From assembly GCF_027579695.1 (NCBI RefSeq), contig NC_083577.1:40553198-40617197 (forward strand): 64,000 nt of DNA. Reading direction: 5' to 3'. Each line of letters begins with the position of its first letter. Positions within the stretch are counted from its first letter, which is position 1. Below, one piece after another: positions 1-9,988 of this stretch. A program made the translations under genes and the position numbers. A model generated the notes under the pieces. The model was not told where the DNA came from. It ran no database searches and saw only the letters and a list, made by a program, of their open reading frames with translations. The DNA is from Neoarius graeffei (taxonomy: Eukaryota; Chordata; Actinopteri; Siluriformes; Ariidae).

Positions 1-340
1 CGGTCCCGGGTTTCGGCACCACTGTAGCGTGAATCGCGTGTGGGTGGAGCACAGAGGACGGCAGGACAGAGATCAGGTTTGTTAACCGGCTTTATTGCCA
101 CACTTTTCAGAGTTGCAAAAACTGTTTTCACTAGCGCGAGAGAGAGACACACACACACACACAGCGTCTCGTCCGGTTCTCCCTCTGCTCTCGCTCTCCC
201 TCCTTAAATAGGGCGGTTTACTGGGGAGAACACACAAAACACAGGTTAATGACACTCAGGTGAAGCGATTCTGCCACTTACCTTCCCCAACTCCGCCCTC
301 CTGTCACAGACCGGTGCTTGACCACGCCCCCGCTGCCACA
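1..340 (-). mobile_element. LTR of a Gmr1-like Ty3/gypsy element, with a few internal bases
   Basis: Positions 23-340 align with the two LTRs at 1443-1754 and 6042-6353, sharing the block with GGAGCACAGAGGACGGCAGG and the end CCCCCGCTGCCACA, but are clearly more diverged. Positions 1-22 match the bases just inside the LTR at 6042, which look like a tRNA primer-binding site on the - strand. The window therefore starts at the edge of another, older copy whose body lies off the left end. It is a fossil fragment. Confidence 0.8.
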
Positions 341-402
341 GTGGGCAATGGTCCGTAGATTACCTGATTAAACTTTGGGGGTAATCGGGTCAAGGGTGCA
401 GG
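341..402. other. Short flank between LTR and Tc1-like relic
   Basis: About 60 bases that I cannot assign. They separate the older LTR from the start of recognisable Tc1-like sequence. Confidence 0.4.
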
Positions 403-575
403 TCAAGGTCACCAGAAAGGCCAGGAGAGGTTTGTTTTGCCTGGCAAGACTTGTTGAGAATAGTACAAAGACAATCTATCAAACGTTGAAACTGAGAAAT
501 TTTATTGTTTTTTGAAAAAATATATATGCTCATTTTGAATTTGATGTCAGCAACATGTTTCAAAAAAGTTGGGAC

Positions 576-997
576 TGTCAGGGTGCAGGCACTTACGGAT
601 GCAATCGCAGGGGAGAGTGGGTACGTCGCAAACTGAGCCACATCAGGAAACTAGAATCATAGTCAGGGACGGGCAGAGGTCAGTCAATCAGCAAATAGGA
701 TAATGCAGGAAAGACAAGTAGACAAAGTCAGAACTAAACGTAAACAGGGTTCTCAACGGGAAGTCAGGCAGAAATCAAATGGCTCGAAAAAGTCAGATGC
801 AGGGACAGAACGATACTTCACAGTGACTGAGTGTGACAGCTGAGTATATATAGGCTTGATGATTGCAGGCAGATTGGTAACAGGTGATGTGACTAGAATT
901 CTGGTGACGGGGGCACTGTGGCTCTTGGGAAGTGTAGTCTGGAGTGGCCATGTTTGGAGGCTCCTCCAAACTCAGGCTTTCAGTGTCGTTACTGACA
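576..997. mobile_element. Solo LTR with 5-bp target duplication
   Basis: A 422-bp block starts TGTCAG and ends CTGACA, is flanked by GGGAC on both sides (571-575 and 998-1002), and interrupts the Tc1-like relic exactly between GTTGGGAC and AGGGGCATG. TG...CA termini, a 5-bp duplication and the lack of any internal region are the marks of a solo LTR left by recombination. It shows no similarity to the Gmr1-like LTRs nearby, so the family is unknown. Confidence 0.8.
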
Positions 998-1442
998 GGG
1001 ACAGGGGCATGTTTACCACTATGTTGCATCACCTCTACTTATAACAACACTCTGTAAATGTTTGGGAACTGAGGAAACCAATTGCTGTAGTTTTGAAAGA
1101 GAAATGTTGTCCCATTCTTGCCTGATGTACAATTTCAGTTGTTCAACAGTTTGGGGTCTCCTTTGTTGTATTCTGCACTTCATAATGCACCAGATGTTTT
1201 AAATGGGAGATAGATCTGGGGCCTCATTTATAAAACTTTGTGCAGGATTTACGCCAGAAGATGGTGTGCGCACGAAACTCAGAATGTGCGTGCGCACAGA
1301 AACATTCTGATTTATAAAACCGTGCGCACACACGTTCCACGCCAATTTCCCTTTATAAATCACAGTCCACTCTAAATTTGCGGCACCTGTGCATACCTCA
1401 AGACACACCCACAATTGCCTATAAATATTCAGCGAAACGCCC

Positions 1443-1754
1443 TGTAGCAGTTCGTATGGATGGGTGGAGCACAGAGGACGGCAGGACAGAGATCCGGTTT
1501 TGGAATAGGGCTTTTATTGCCACACTTTTCAGTGAACAATATTTATCTCAAACAGGTAGACACACACACGACAGGCGTCTTGTTCGGGGATCAGCTCCTC
1601 TGCTCTCACTCTCCCTCCTTAAGTAGGGCGCGGTCACTGGGAAGACACACAAACACAGGTTAATTGCTCTCAGGTGTAGTGATTCTGCCACTTACCTTCC
1701 CTGACTCTGCCCTCCTGTCACAGACTGGCGCTTGACCACGCCCCCGCTGCAACA
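1443..1754 (-). repeat. 3' LTR of the Gmr1-like element
   Basis: It begins TGTAGCAG and ends GCAACA on the + strand, is 312 bp long, and pairs with 6042-6353. It is the downstream LTR because the coding parts read on the - strand. Confidence 0.9.
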
Positions 1755-1759
1755 TACCC

Positions 1760-2656
1760 CCACCGCCCGACTCAGGCCGGGCAGCTGTTCGGCCTGCAGC
1801 CAACTCCCCCCCCCCTTGATGGGAGAGGAAGTCCGCCACGACCATCTGCGCCCCCGGCCTGTGGACCACCTTGAAATTAAAGGGTTGGAGTGCCAGATAC
1901 CAATGGGTGATCCGCGCTTTGGCATCTTTCATGCGGTGGAGCCACTGGACGGGCGCGTTGTCTGAACAGAGGGTGAAAGGGTGCCCCAGCAGGTAGTAAC
2001 GGAGGGCGAGGACCTCCCACTTGATCGCCAGACACTCCTTTTCAATGGTGCTGTAGCGCCCCTCACGCACTGACAGCTTCCTACTGATGTAGAGGACGGG
2101 GCGGTCCTCCCCCTCCACCTCCTGGGACAAAACTGCCCCCAGCCCTCTGTCCGACGCATCGGTCTGCAACACAAAGGGGAGAGAAAAGTCAGGGGAGTGT
2201 AAAAGTGGCCCCCCCACACAGTGCAGCCTTTACCTCTGAAAAAGCCCGCTGGCATTGCTCCATCCACTGGACCGGATCTGGGCCCCCCTTTTTAGTGAGA
2301 TCAGTCAGTGGGCTGGTGATGTCCGAATAATTAGGTATAAACCTACGTTAATAACCGGCCAGCCCCAGGAACTGTCTCACCCCCTTTTTGGTCTTGGGCC
2401 TTGGGCAGGCCGCAATTGCTGCCGTCTTATTAATTTGGGGACGCACCTGCCCGTTGCCCAAGTGGAAGCCCAGATATCGTACTTCCACCCGCCCAATCGC
2501 ACACTTCTTTGGGTTGGCTGTGAGCCCCGCTCGCCTCAGCGACCTAAGGACGGCCCTCAGATGTTCAAGGTGCCTCGGCCAGTCATTACTATAGATGATT
2601 ATATCATCTAGATATGCGGCTGCATAAGTGGCATGGGGGCGGAGGACTCTATCCAT
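1760..2656 (-). pseudogene. Reverse transcriptase palm and RNase H region
   Basis: YLDDIIIYSNDW (- strand, near 2570-2620) contains the YxDD-type catalytic box. QTDASDRGLGAVLSQ near 2130-2175 is the start of RNase H, continuing to HRPGAQMVVADFLSH. These close the pol order of the element before the 3' LTR. Confidence 0.85.
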
Positions 2657-4400
2657 CAGCCGCTGAAACGTCGCGGGTGCCCCAAACAGCCCAAACGGAA
2701 GTGTGACGAATTGGTGTAAACCAAACAGTGTGGAAAAGGCCGTTTTTTTCTCGGGATAGTGGAGTCAAGGGGATCTGCCAATATCCCTTCGTCAAATCCA
2801 GTGTCGAATAAAAGCGAGCCGTGCCGAGTCGATCGAGCAACTCATCAATACGAGGCATTGGGTACACGTCAAATTTAGACACCGCATTGACTTTTCTATA
2901 GTCCACACAGAACCGGACCGACCCGTCGGCCTTGGGTACCAAGACCACCGGGCTGCTCCAGTCACTGTGGGACTCCTCAACAATGCCCATTTCGAGCATG
3001 GTCTCAAGTTCTTCCTGAACCACCTTTTTTTTGTGTTCGGGTAGCCTGTAAGGGCGGCTATGCACTACCACCCCCGGGGGCGTCTCTATGTGGTGCTCTA
3101 TGAGGTTCATGTGACCGGGCAGGGGCGAGAACACATCCGAAAACTCGCTCTGCAACTGAGCGACCTCCGTGAGTTGGACCAGAGAGGTACGGGATGCCAA
3201 TGCCCCTTTTTGAACCTCCGGCCCCAGCTCCGCCTTCTCCGGAACCACCGACACCAATCCCACGGGGACCTCCTCATTCCAGAGTTTCAGCAGATTGAGG
3301 TGGTAAATCTGTAGCGCCCCACCCCTGTCCATTCGCCTCACCTCATAGTCAACGTCCCCGACTCGCCGTGTGACCTCAAAGGGTCCTTGCCACTTGGCGA
3401 TCAATTTGGAGCTCGAAGTGGGTAACAGTACGAGTACTTTATCTCCCTGTGTGAACTCCCTAAGGCGCGTACCCTTGTTGTACAGGCGGACTTGCCGTTC
3501 CTGGGCCTTCCGCAAATTCTCCTGGGTTAGGTGGGTGAGCGTGTGGAGTTTTGCGCGCAGGTCCATAACGTATTGAATTTCGTTCTTGCTTTGTGAAGGT
3601 CCCTCCTCCCAATTTTCCCGCAGCACGTCTAGGATGCCGCGTGGCTTACGCCCATATAATAATTCAAATGGGGAGAACCCTGTGGAGGCTTGGGGAACCT
3701 CTCGCACTGAGAACAACAAGGGCTCGAGCCACTTATCCCAATTACGTGCGTCCTCGCTTACAAATTTTTTAATGATATTTTTGAGGGTGCGGTTGAACCG
3801 TTCTACTAAACCGTCCGTTTGTGGGTGATACACACTGGTGCGGATCGGCTTAATCTCCAATAACCCATACAGTTCGCGCAGTGTTCGTGACATAAACGTA
3901 GTGCCTTGATCAGTCAGAATCTCTTTCAGGATTCTGACTTGGGAGATGACGCGGAAGAGTGCCTCTGCAATACTGCGTGCTGAGATATTGTGCAGAGGCA
4001 CTGCTTCCGGGTATCGCGTTGCATAGTCCACCAGAACTAATATAAAGCGGTACCCCCGTGCTGACCGATCTAATGGCCTGACGAGATCCATCCCAATTCT
4101 CTCAAACGGGGTCTCGATCAATGGAAGAGGGCGCAAAGGTGCTTTTGGAATGGCCGCTGGATTCACTAACTGGCATTCGCGGCATGCCGTACACCACCTA
4201 CGAACATCGCCGCGAATCCCCGGCCAATAGAATCGGGCCATTATTCGGGCTAGTGTCTTATCCTGCCCTAAGTGTCCAGCCATGGGATTAAAGTGAGCCG
4301 CCTGGAATACCAATTCCCGGCGGCTCTTCAGAATCAAAAGCTGCGTGACTCGCTCTTTAGTTTGAGTGTCCTGCATCACTTGGTATAACCTATCCTTCAT
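2649..4400 (-). pseudogene. Integrase region followed by reverse transcriptase, Gmr1-like
   Basis: The - strand reading starts with the integrase HHCC zinc motif near 4166-4292 (ending WCTACREC), then the integrase core (MDLVRPL, ILTDQGTTF, HPQTDGLVERFN) and a C-terminal barrel (KLIAKWQGPFEV). Reverse transcriptase follows from about 3100 (SDWSSPVVLVPKADGS, FCVDYRKVNAV, LDLTKGYWQIPL). Integrase upstream of reverse transcriptase in one stretch is the diagnostic arrangement. It is a fossil. Confidence 0.88.
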
Positions 4401-5020
4401 AATTGCGAAGTAGGGAAGGACGGGGTGGCATTCGGCTGGAGCGTTTGGCCATCGATTACTCTCACTTGGTCAAACGCATGTCGCAGAGTCTCGTCTCGCG
4501 ATTGCTCTAATGGGAAATCCGCGAGGGATTCCCCAATAGAGAGAGGAGGAGCCGGCGGCTCCTCACTCTGATGCGGAGATGACGTAGACGGCTCTGTGAC
4601 AGCTGCTCCTGCCAAAGCGACACTAGGACCTCCCCCTGTCAAATGGCAGGACCCACTCTTTACTAGGCGTGTCATTAAACCCCGAAATCCCGGCCAATCA
4701 GTCCCCAAAATTAAAGAGTGGGTAAGCCGAGGACTAACCGCCGCCTTCACTATAAACTTTTCCCCTCTGAAAAAAATGTGGACCGACACCAAAGGGTAGC
4801 TGTGAACATCCCCATGCACAGACAACACCTTCACCCCCTGTGCTCCCCCCAGTGCCTCGTTTTGCACCAGGCTTTGGTGAATTGAGGTCTGGTTACAACC
4901 AGAATCCACCAACGCCTGATATGTATCCCCTTGGATACTCACCGGTATGCGATACGCTCCGGCCCGATTGAGGGCGGCCTCTGGCGCGTCAGGGATCCAA
5001 ACCACCGCGCCCACTTCCAT
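4400..5020 (-). pseudogene. Retropepsin-like protease region
   Basis: The segment LVDSGCNQTSIH near 4875-4915 (- strand) is a retropepsin active-site motif, with DSG as the catalytic triad and HSLILGTDW further on. It lies between the zinc knuckle and the integrase, as expected for Gmr1-type elements. Confidence 0.75.
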
Positions 5021-5099
5021 CGCCGTGCACTGCTGTTGAAGGTGGCCCGGCTCCCCGCAGCGCCAGCAAACTGGCCCGGGCTTTCCCTCTGCACCGGTG

Positions 5100-5810
5100 A
5101 TCTGGGGCTCACTCACCTGAGGTGGGGGAGAGACAGACACAGCAGGGAGAAACGGGAGGGCACCGCAGGTGCAGCGGGCCGGCTGGGGTGGTGCCAGCCC
5201 CCACCTCCGTGGTGGGGGAATGGGGCGAGGACGGGACACAGGAGGAGGGGGAGAGAGAAAGAGAGAGAAGAGGAGAGAAGAGAAGATGCCATCTGCTGTC
5301 CTGCCGCCGGGACAGCCGCCAAATGGTCCTCCGCCAGCTCCACTGCCTGATCCAGCAACGCTGGGCGGTGGCACTGGACCCACTCCGCGGTTCCTGCTGG
5401 CAAGCGAGTGATGAATTGTTCCAGCACCACCTGATCGATGATTCCCTCGGCGTCGCGGTTGTCAGCCCTCAACCACCGCCAGCAGGCGTCCCAGAGCTGC
5501 TGGCCAAACGTGAACGGCCGGCCGACTTCCTCCAAGTGCAACGCGCGGAAGCGCTGGCGCTGCTGCTCTGGGGTGCGCCCCACGCGCTGGAGGATGGCCC
5601 GGCAGAGGTCCGCGTAGGCCAGCCGGCGGTCGGCGGGGAGCTGTAGTGCAGCTAGCTGTGCCTCTCCCGTTAGCAGGGGGAGGAGGCGCGCCGTGCGCTG
5701 CTCCATCGGCCACCCTGAGGCTTCGGCGACTTGCTCGAAGAGCGTGATGAACGCCTTGGGGTCATCCTGCAGGCCCATCTTGGTGACAGTGAGGGGAGAC
5801 GGGCCCACGG
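5100..5810 (-). pseudogene. gag-like region of the Gmr1-like element
   Basis: The - strand reading shows a gag capsid-type segment (motifs FEQVAEASGWP and WLRADNRDAEGI), followed near 5025-5070 by a CCHC zinc knuckle, CWRCGEPGHLQQQC, with standard spacing. It is a fossil part of the LTR element, and no host role is implied. Confidence 0.75.
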
Positions 5811-6041
5811 TAGGAGCGCTGGTGGACCCTGCTGACGCGAGGAGGTGCCAGAACGCCTCTTGATCTTCTTGTTAGGCCAGCACCAGGGCCTCGAAGCGTC
5901 GCTCTTGCTCCTTCCGGAGGGTGACGAGCGCCTGGTGCTGGCTTTGCTGGGCCGTGGCGAGGGCGTGGACCAGGTCGGCGAATGGGGAGGACTCCATGGG
6001 GCTGCTCGGCTGGTGCTCCACTTCCCGGGTTTTGGCACCAC

Positions 6042-6353
6042 TGTAGCAGTTCATATGGATGGGTGGAGCACAGAGGACGGCAGGACAGAGATCCGGTTTT
6101 GGAATAGCGCTTTTATTGCCACACTTTTCAGTGAACAATATTTATCTCAAACAGATAGACACACACACGACAGGCGTCTTGTTCGGGGATCAGCTCCTCT
6201 GCTCTCGCTCTCCCTCCTTAAGTAGGGCGCGGTCACTGGGAAGACACACAAACACAGGTTAATTGCTCTCAGGTGTAGTGATTCTGCCACTTACCTTCCC
6301 GAACTCCGCCCTCCTGTCACAGACCGGCGCTTGACCACGCCCCCGCTGCCACA
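6042..6353 (-). repeat. 5' LTR of the Gmr1-like element
   Basis: A 312-bp partner of 1443-1754, nearly identical. The adjoining internal bases, read on the - strand, begin TGGTGCCAAAACCCGGGA, a plausible tRNA primer-binding site. I could not assign the tRNA. Confidence 0.9.
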
Positions 6354-6414
6354 CGCCCTTAATGAATATTGATATCTGTGGACAACATGCCCAAAACAGA
6401 AGGAAAGACAAAAG

Positions 6415-6550
6415 AAGCGCAACTTCACCGACTGTGAAGTTGAAGTGTTAGTAGATGAAGTGGAGCAGCGTCAAGCTGGTTTGTTTGGAGGCCATAATAC
6501 GGAAGTTACAAATGCGAAAAAAACGTGTGAATGGCAGCATGTGGCCGCAT
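6415..6550 (+). pseudogene. Myb/SANT-like Harbinger accessory protein, N-terminal fragment
   Basis: A + strand reading gives RNFTDCEVEVLVDEVEQRQ and then FGGHNTEV, KKTCEWQHVAA. This resembles the start of the Myb/SANT-like DNA-binding protein carried by PIF/Harbinger elements next to the transposase. It stops where the antisense transposase fragment begins, so the two convergent genes have been fused by one internal deletion near 6545-6555. Confidence 0.65.
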
Positions 6551-6979
6551 GTCCGCGTCACATATAACTTGGACATTGAGGGAATGAAAATGCTTCCTGT
6601 TAACAAAGGCAAATTCATTTTCACTCGGTGCCCTTATAGCAATATGAGTGCAGTCAATAGCACCGATCACATTTGGGAAATTGGACTTTGCTGCAAATTG
6701 CGCTTTTTTATTTGCCTGTTCACCCACCGTGTAAGGAAACTTGATGTAGTTTGGTGATAAACCAATTACATCTCCTAACACTTCTGGCAAAATGCGGCTG
6801 AAGGTTGGCTGCGATATCCCAGACTGGTCAGCCAGTTCTCGCTGAAAAGTGCCAGTGGCCAGAAAGCTGATGCAAGTCAGCACTTGCAGTGAGACTGGGA
6901 TGGCATGATTCCGGCAGGTACCTCTCTCCAATGCTGGGCCCAACTCAGCTATCAGGTGTAAAAGGACAGCTCGTGGCAA
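6506..6979 (-). pseudogene. HARBI1-like Harbinger transposase, N-terminal half only
   Basis: The 157-codon reading contains LADQSGISQPTFSRILPEV, a helix-turn-helix typical of HARBI1-like proteins, and the first catalytic-Asp motif NVIGAIDCTHIAIR. It keeps similarity to VQVICDADMR, then runs into sequence that on the + strand encodes the Myb-like partner (6415-6550). The second half of the DDE nuclease, including the other two acidic residues, is absent. About 350-400 residues would be usual for the family, so this is a deletion product with no nuclease activity. Confidence 0.82.
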
Positions 6980-8882
6980 TCTGAATCAGCTCATGAGCCA
7001 CTCATCGTCATTGGCCAACAAATCTTGTTGGTCTCTGAAGACTCGCTCTCTCCTAATTCTTCCATTTGCCACATCCTCCAGCAATGCCAAATATGCCATA
7101 GTGCATCATAAGACATACCATGGCAAATCCCTCTTATATACTATTTACAGAGTAGGCAACCTAACAAGCAACATGTGTGATAGCCTAATGATCAATATTG
7201 AAAAATGACACAACATGCATGAAAGCCATAAGTGGATAATTAACAAAACTTAGCCTACTGCTTATGTTGCAAAAACATACAATGTATAGCCTATCAATTT
7301 GTCTTTATTGCCTTAAATAAGATGTTATTTTTGACAAGTGCACAAAATTAAGGATTATAAATGTTGTCAGTCACATCTTTGATACGCAATGTTATGTTTG
7401 TGTTAAACTTCGATTATTGAACCAATTTCGGGTCATTCTCCCTGTTTCCTCCTGAGGCCGCACTTTCCACATTTCCCTTTTTTTTTGTGCGTACACATGG
7501 GTCAGAGCTTGCGTGGAGGTGCGCACATTTTACCGTCAAGTTCACGTTTTATAAATACTGAAGCTTGCGTAGAACGTGGTGTACGCATTCTTTTGTGCAT
7601 ACGCATCGTTTATAAATGAGGCCCCTGGACTGCAGGCAGGCCAGTTTAGCACCTGGACTCTTTTACTATGGATCTATGCAGTTTTAATATGTGCAAAAAG
7701 TGGTTTGACATTGTCTTGCTGAAAGAAGGAAGGCCTTCCCTGAAAAAGATTTTATCTGGATGGCAGCATATTGCTCTGAAACATGTATATATCATTCAGC
7801 ATTAATGATGCCTTCCCAGATATACAAGCTACCCATGTTATGTGCACTAATGCACACCCATACCATTACAGATGCTGGCTTTTGAACTTTGCACTGATAA
7901 CAAGCTGGATGGTCCTTCTCTTTAGTGCAGAAGACATGGTGTCCATGATTTCTAAAAAGAATTTCAATTTATGATTCATCAGCCCTTGAGACAATTTTCC
8001 ACTTTGCCTCAGTCCATTGTAAAATAGCTCGAGCCCAGAGAAGGTGGCAGTGTTTCTGGATATTGTTTATATATGGTTTTACCTTGCATTTGTGGATGCA
8101 GTAATGAACTGTTTTCACAGACGATGGTTTTCTGAAGTGTTCCTAAGCCCATACAGTGATTTCCACTACAGACACTTGTCTGCTTTTAATGCAGTGTCGC
8201 CTGAAGATTACAGGCATCCGGTGTCAATTTTCAGCCTTGTCTCTTGCATACAGAGATTTCTCCAGATTCTCTGAATCTTTTAATGATATTATGTACTGTA
8301 GATGGTCATTCCCAAATTCTTTGCAATTTTATATTGAGGAATGTTATTTTTAAATTGTTGCACTGTTTGCCCACGCAGTCTTTCACAGAACGGTGAATCC
8401 CTCCCCATCTTTACTTCTGAGAGATTTCGCCTCTCTTGGATGCTTTTTTTTATACCCAATCATGTTACTGACCTGTTTCCAATTAACCTATTTAGTTGTT
8501 TTTTTTAGCATTACACAACTTTTTCAGTCTTTTGTTGCACCTGTCCCAACTTTTCTGAAACATGTTGCTGACGTCAAATTCAAAATGAGGATGTATTTTT
8601 TTTTAAATGTATTGTTAATATAATTTAATTTCTTTGTACTATTTTCAGTGATATATAGGGTTTCCATGATTTGCAAATTACCAGATTCTGTTTTTATTTG
8701 TGCTTTATAGTGTCCCTACTTTTTTGGAATTGGGGTTGTATCTTCATAGCAATAAAATAAAAGAAATAAATGTAAAAGTACAGCTTAAAGATAATTTGCA
8801 TATTATTTGGAACTGCCTTCACCAATTGTTTCCATTCACCCTTACCTTAATTTTAAGTCATCCCCCCCCCCCCCATCCCTAT

Positions 8883-9261
8883 AGAGGAAATGAAGCGAAA
8901 AAACACTCCCGACCCTACATGGTGTCTCTTCAGATTAACAATAGACACGTGTGGTGGTATGCTTATCAAAAAAGATTATGTACTGACTGCAGCCCACTGT
9001 GCAGAGTATGTTTTTTGTGCTTTTGTACAAGTTTTAAGACTATGTTAGCATTTTCAGTGTATAGTCACATAATATAGTAAAATCTGATGTGCATTATCTG
9101 TGACACTCAGAACATTCAATGTTCTGGAAAGAACAAGTTGGAAGTGGTACTGGGCGCTCACAACATCAGACAAAAGGAGTCCAAGCAGCAGAGAATCCAT
9201 GTGTAGAAATGAATAAAGCATCCCTGTTACAAGAAAGAATGGCAAAATGATATCATACTAC
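8883..9261 (+). pseudogene. Granzyme-like serine protease relic, exons 2 and 3
   Basis: Positions 8883-9005 match exon 2 of the intact copies downstream (GNEAK, PYMVS, LTAAHC), but a base change set around TGTGGTGGTATGC shifts the frame and the IIGG activation motif is lost. Positions 9111-9261 match exon 3 ([16 protein letters not shown]), with an in-frame stop (GTGTAG) in the middle and a decayed end. No exon 1, 4 or 5 was seen nearby. It is the oldest member of the cluster and is not functional. Confidence 0.8.
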
Positions 9262-9590
9262 GAAAACAGTGGTGCTGAAGTGCTGCTGTCGTTTCAGCAC
9301 TACAGGTGCGGTTGTGCGAAGAGCGATGCTCTGCTTAGGCAGCAGTCTCCTGGGACCGCCGTCACAATGGAGGCCAGCATTAAGACAAACATCTCAAGTT
9401 TGGAGATGATGTGGTCATTTCAAAGATGTCTTTGATTTAGAAACATGATTGTTTGCATAATCTTCACCACATGAACACCATCATACACCTTCCATGATAT
9501 ATTTCATTTTAAATGATTAATCAGACAATTTGATTGGTGAAGTCAAATCAATCAATCAGCAAGCAAGCACCAAATCAGGAAGTTCTCAGC
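9262..9590. other. Unassigned spacer
   Basis: I see no gene here. The stretch near 9262-9440 is less AT-rich than its surroundings but has no family I recognise. From about 9590 the sequence becomes homologous to the upstream flanks of protease copies 2-4. Confidence 0.4.
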
Positions 9591-9931
9591 ATTAAGTTAG
9601 GTATTATGTTAGTTAGGTAGGCTTTGGGGAAAAGCTCGCTAATTAAAGAACATTCTGATAAATAAGATGACAAACATTTTGAGAAATCCATTCCAGTTTG
9701 GCCCAGTCTTTGGAAGGTTAAAGCTAAATTTCAATATGATCTGTAACTGTGTTCTTCAAGATATCGCCACCACTTCTTTCAATTTCAAGTTATTTTCTCT
9801 CTGAAAAAGAATGCACCTTAAGTTCTGTGGGAGTGCCCACTGTGCATGCACTGTGCACCATGCAATGAGAAAAGTGTATGTAAGTTCAAAGCCCTTAAAG
9901 AGGAGGGGCTCTGATTGAAAGGTTGTTGAAA

Positions 9932-9936
9932 TATAA
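9932..9936 (+). promoter_or_regulatory. Possible TATA box, granzyme-like copy 1
   Basis: TATAA lies 53 bp before the start codon, in a block conserved in all four copies (also at 17399, 23597 and 29123). Position and conservation fit a core promoter, but conservation is expected anyway from duplication. Confidence 0.45.
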
Positions 9937-9988
9937 GAGAAAAAAAAAATCATGTTGCACAGTTCCGTCAGTGTGGTGTACTACAGAC

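Larger units (their letters stand above)
1443..6353 (-). mobile_element. Gmr1-like Ty3/gypsy LTR retrotransposon (broken)
   Basis: Two 312-bp LTRs (1443-1754 and 6042-6353) bound an internal region, and CGCCC flanks both ends (1438-1442 and 6354-6358). The LTRs differ at about 9 of 312 positions by my count, so insertion is fairly recent relative to its host elements. On the - strand the order is gag, zinc knuckle, protease, integrase, reverse transcriptase, RNase H. Integrase before reverse transcriptase is reversed from ordinary Ty3/gypsy elements and is the known hallmark of the Gmr1 group. The TGG just inside the 6042 LTR fits a primer-binding site, and the G-rich stretch inside 1755-1775 (read on -) fits a polypurine tract. 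The coding region is interrupted in several places, so this copy is a fossil. Confidence 0.9.
1219..7624 (-). mobile_element. PIF/Harbinger transposon, internally deleted, carrying an LTR element
   Basis: The ends are inverted repeats GGGCCTCATTTATAAA (1219) and its complement ending at 7624, flanked by CTG at 1216-1218 and 7625-7627, the 3-bp duplication typical of this superfamily. The subterminal parts are rich in GTGCGCAC-type motifs and repeated TTTATAAA. Without the LTR element inserted at 1443-6353 it is only about 1.5 kb. It keeps an incomplete transposase (6506-6979, - strand) and a piece of the Myb/SANT-like partner gene on the opposite strand, so it is a non-autonomous deletion derivative. 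Confidence 0.87.
403..8740 (-). mobile_element. Old Tc1/mariner-like element, relic, split by nested insertions
   Basis: The sequence near 490-575 is the inverted counterpart of 8536-8640 (shared core GCAACATGTTTC), and the right end carries TTTTTGGAATTGGGGTTGTA at 8721-8740, a common fish DNA-transposon terminus. Reading the - strand from about 8390 to 7628, and again below 1218, gives a decayed Tc1 transposase: RVQVLNWPACSP before the Harbinger insertion and DLSPI after it, then RRPQTVEQLK and LQQLVSSVP. Many stops and shifts show it is dead. Its outer left terminus is missing or unrecognisable. It is the outermost layer of the nest. Confidence 0.75.

Noticed and set aside
5122-5646. 174-codon + strand frame in the gag region
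   Set aside because: It is the antisense shadow of the gag-like reading in GC-rich sequence.
9262-9440. A possible further exon of the protease relic
   Set aside because: The sequence after exon 3 does not match exon 4 or 5 of the intact copies in any frame.
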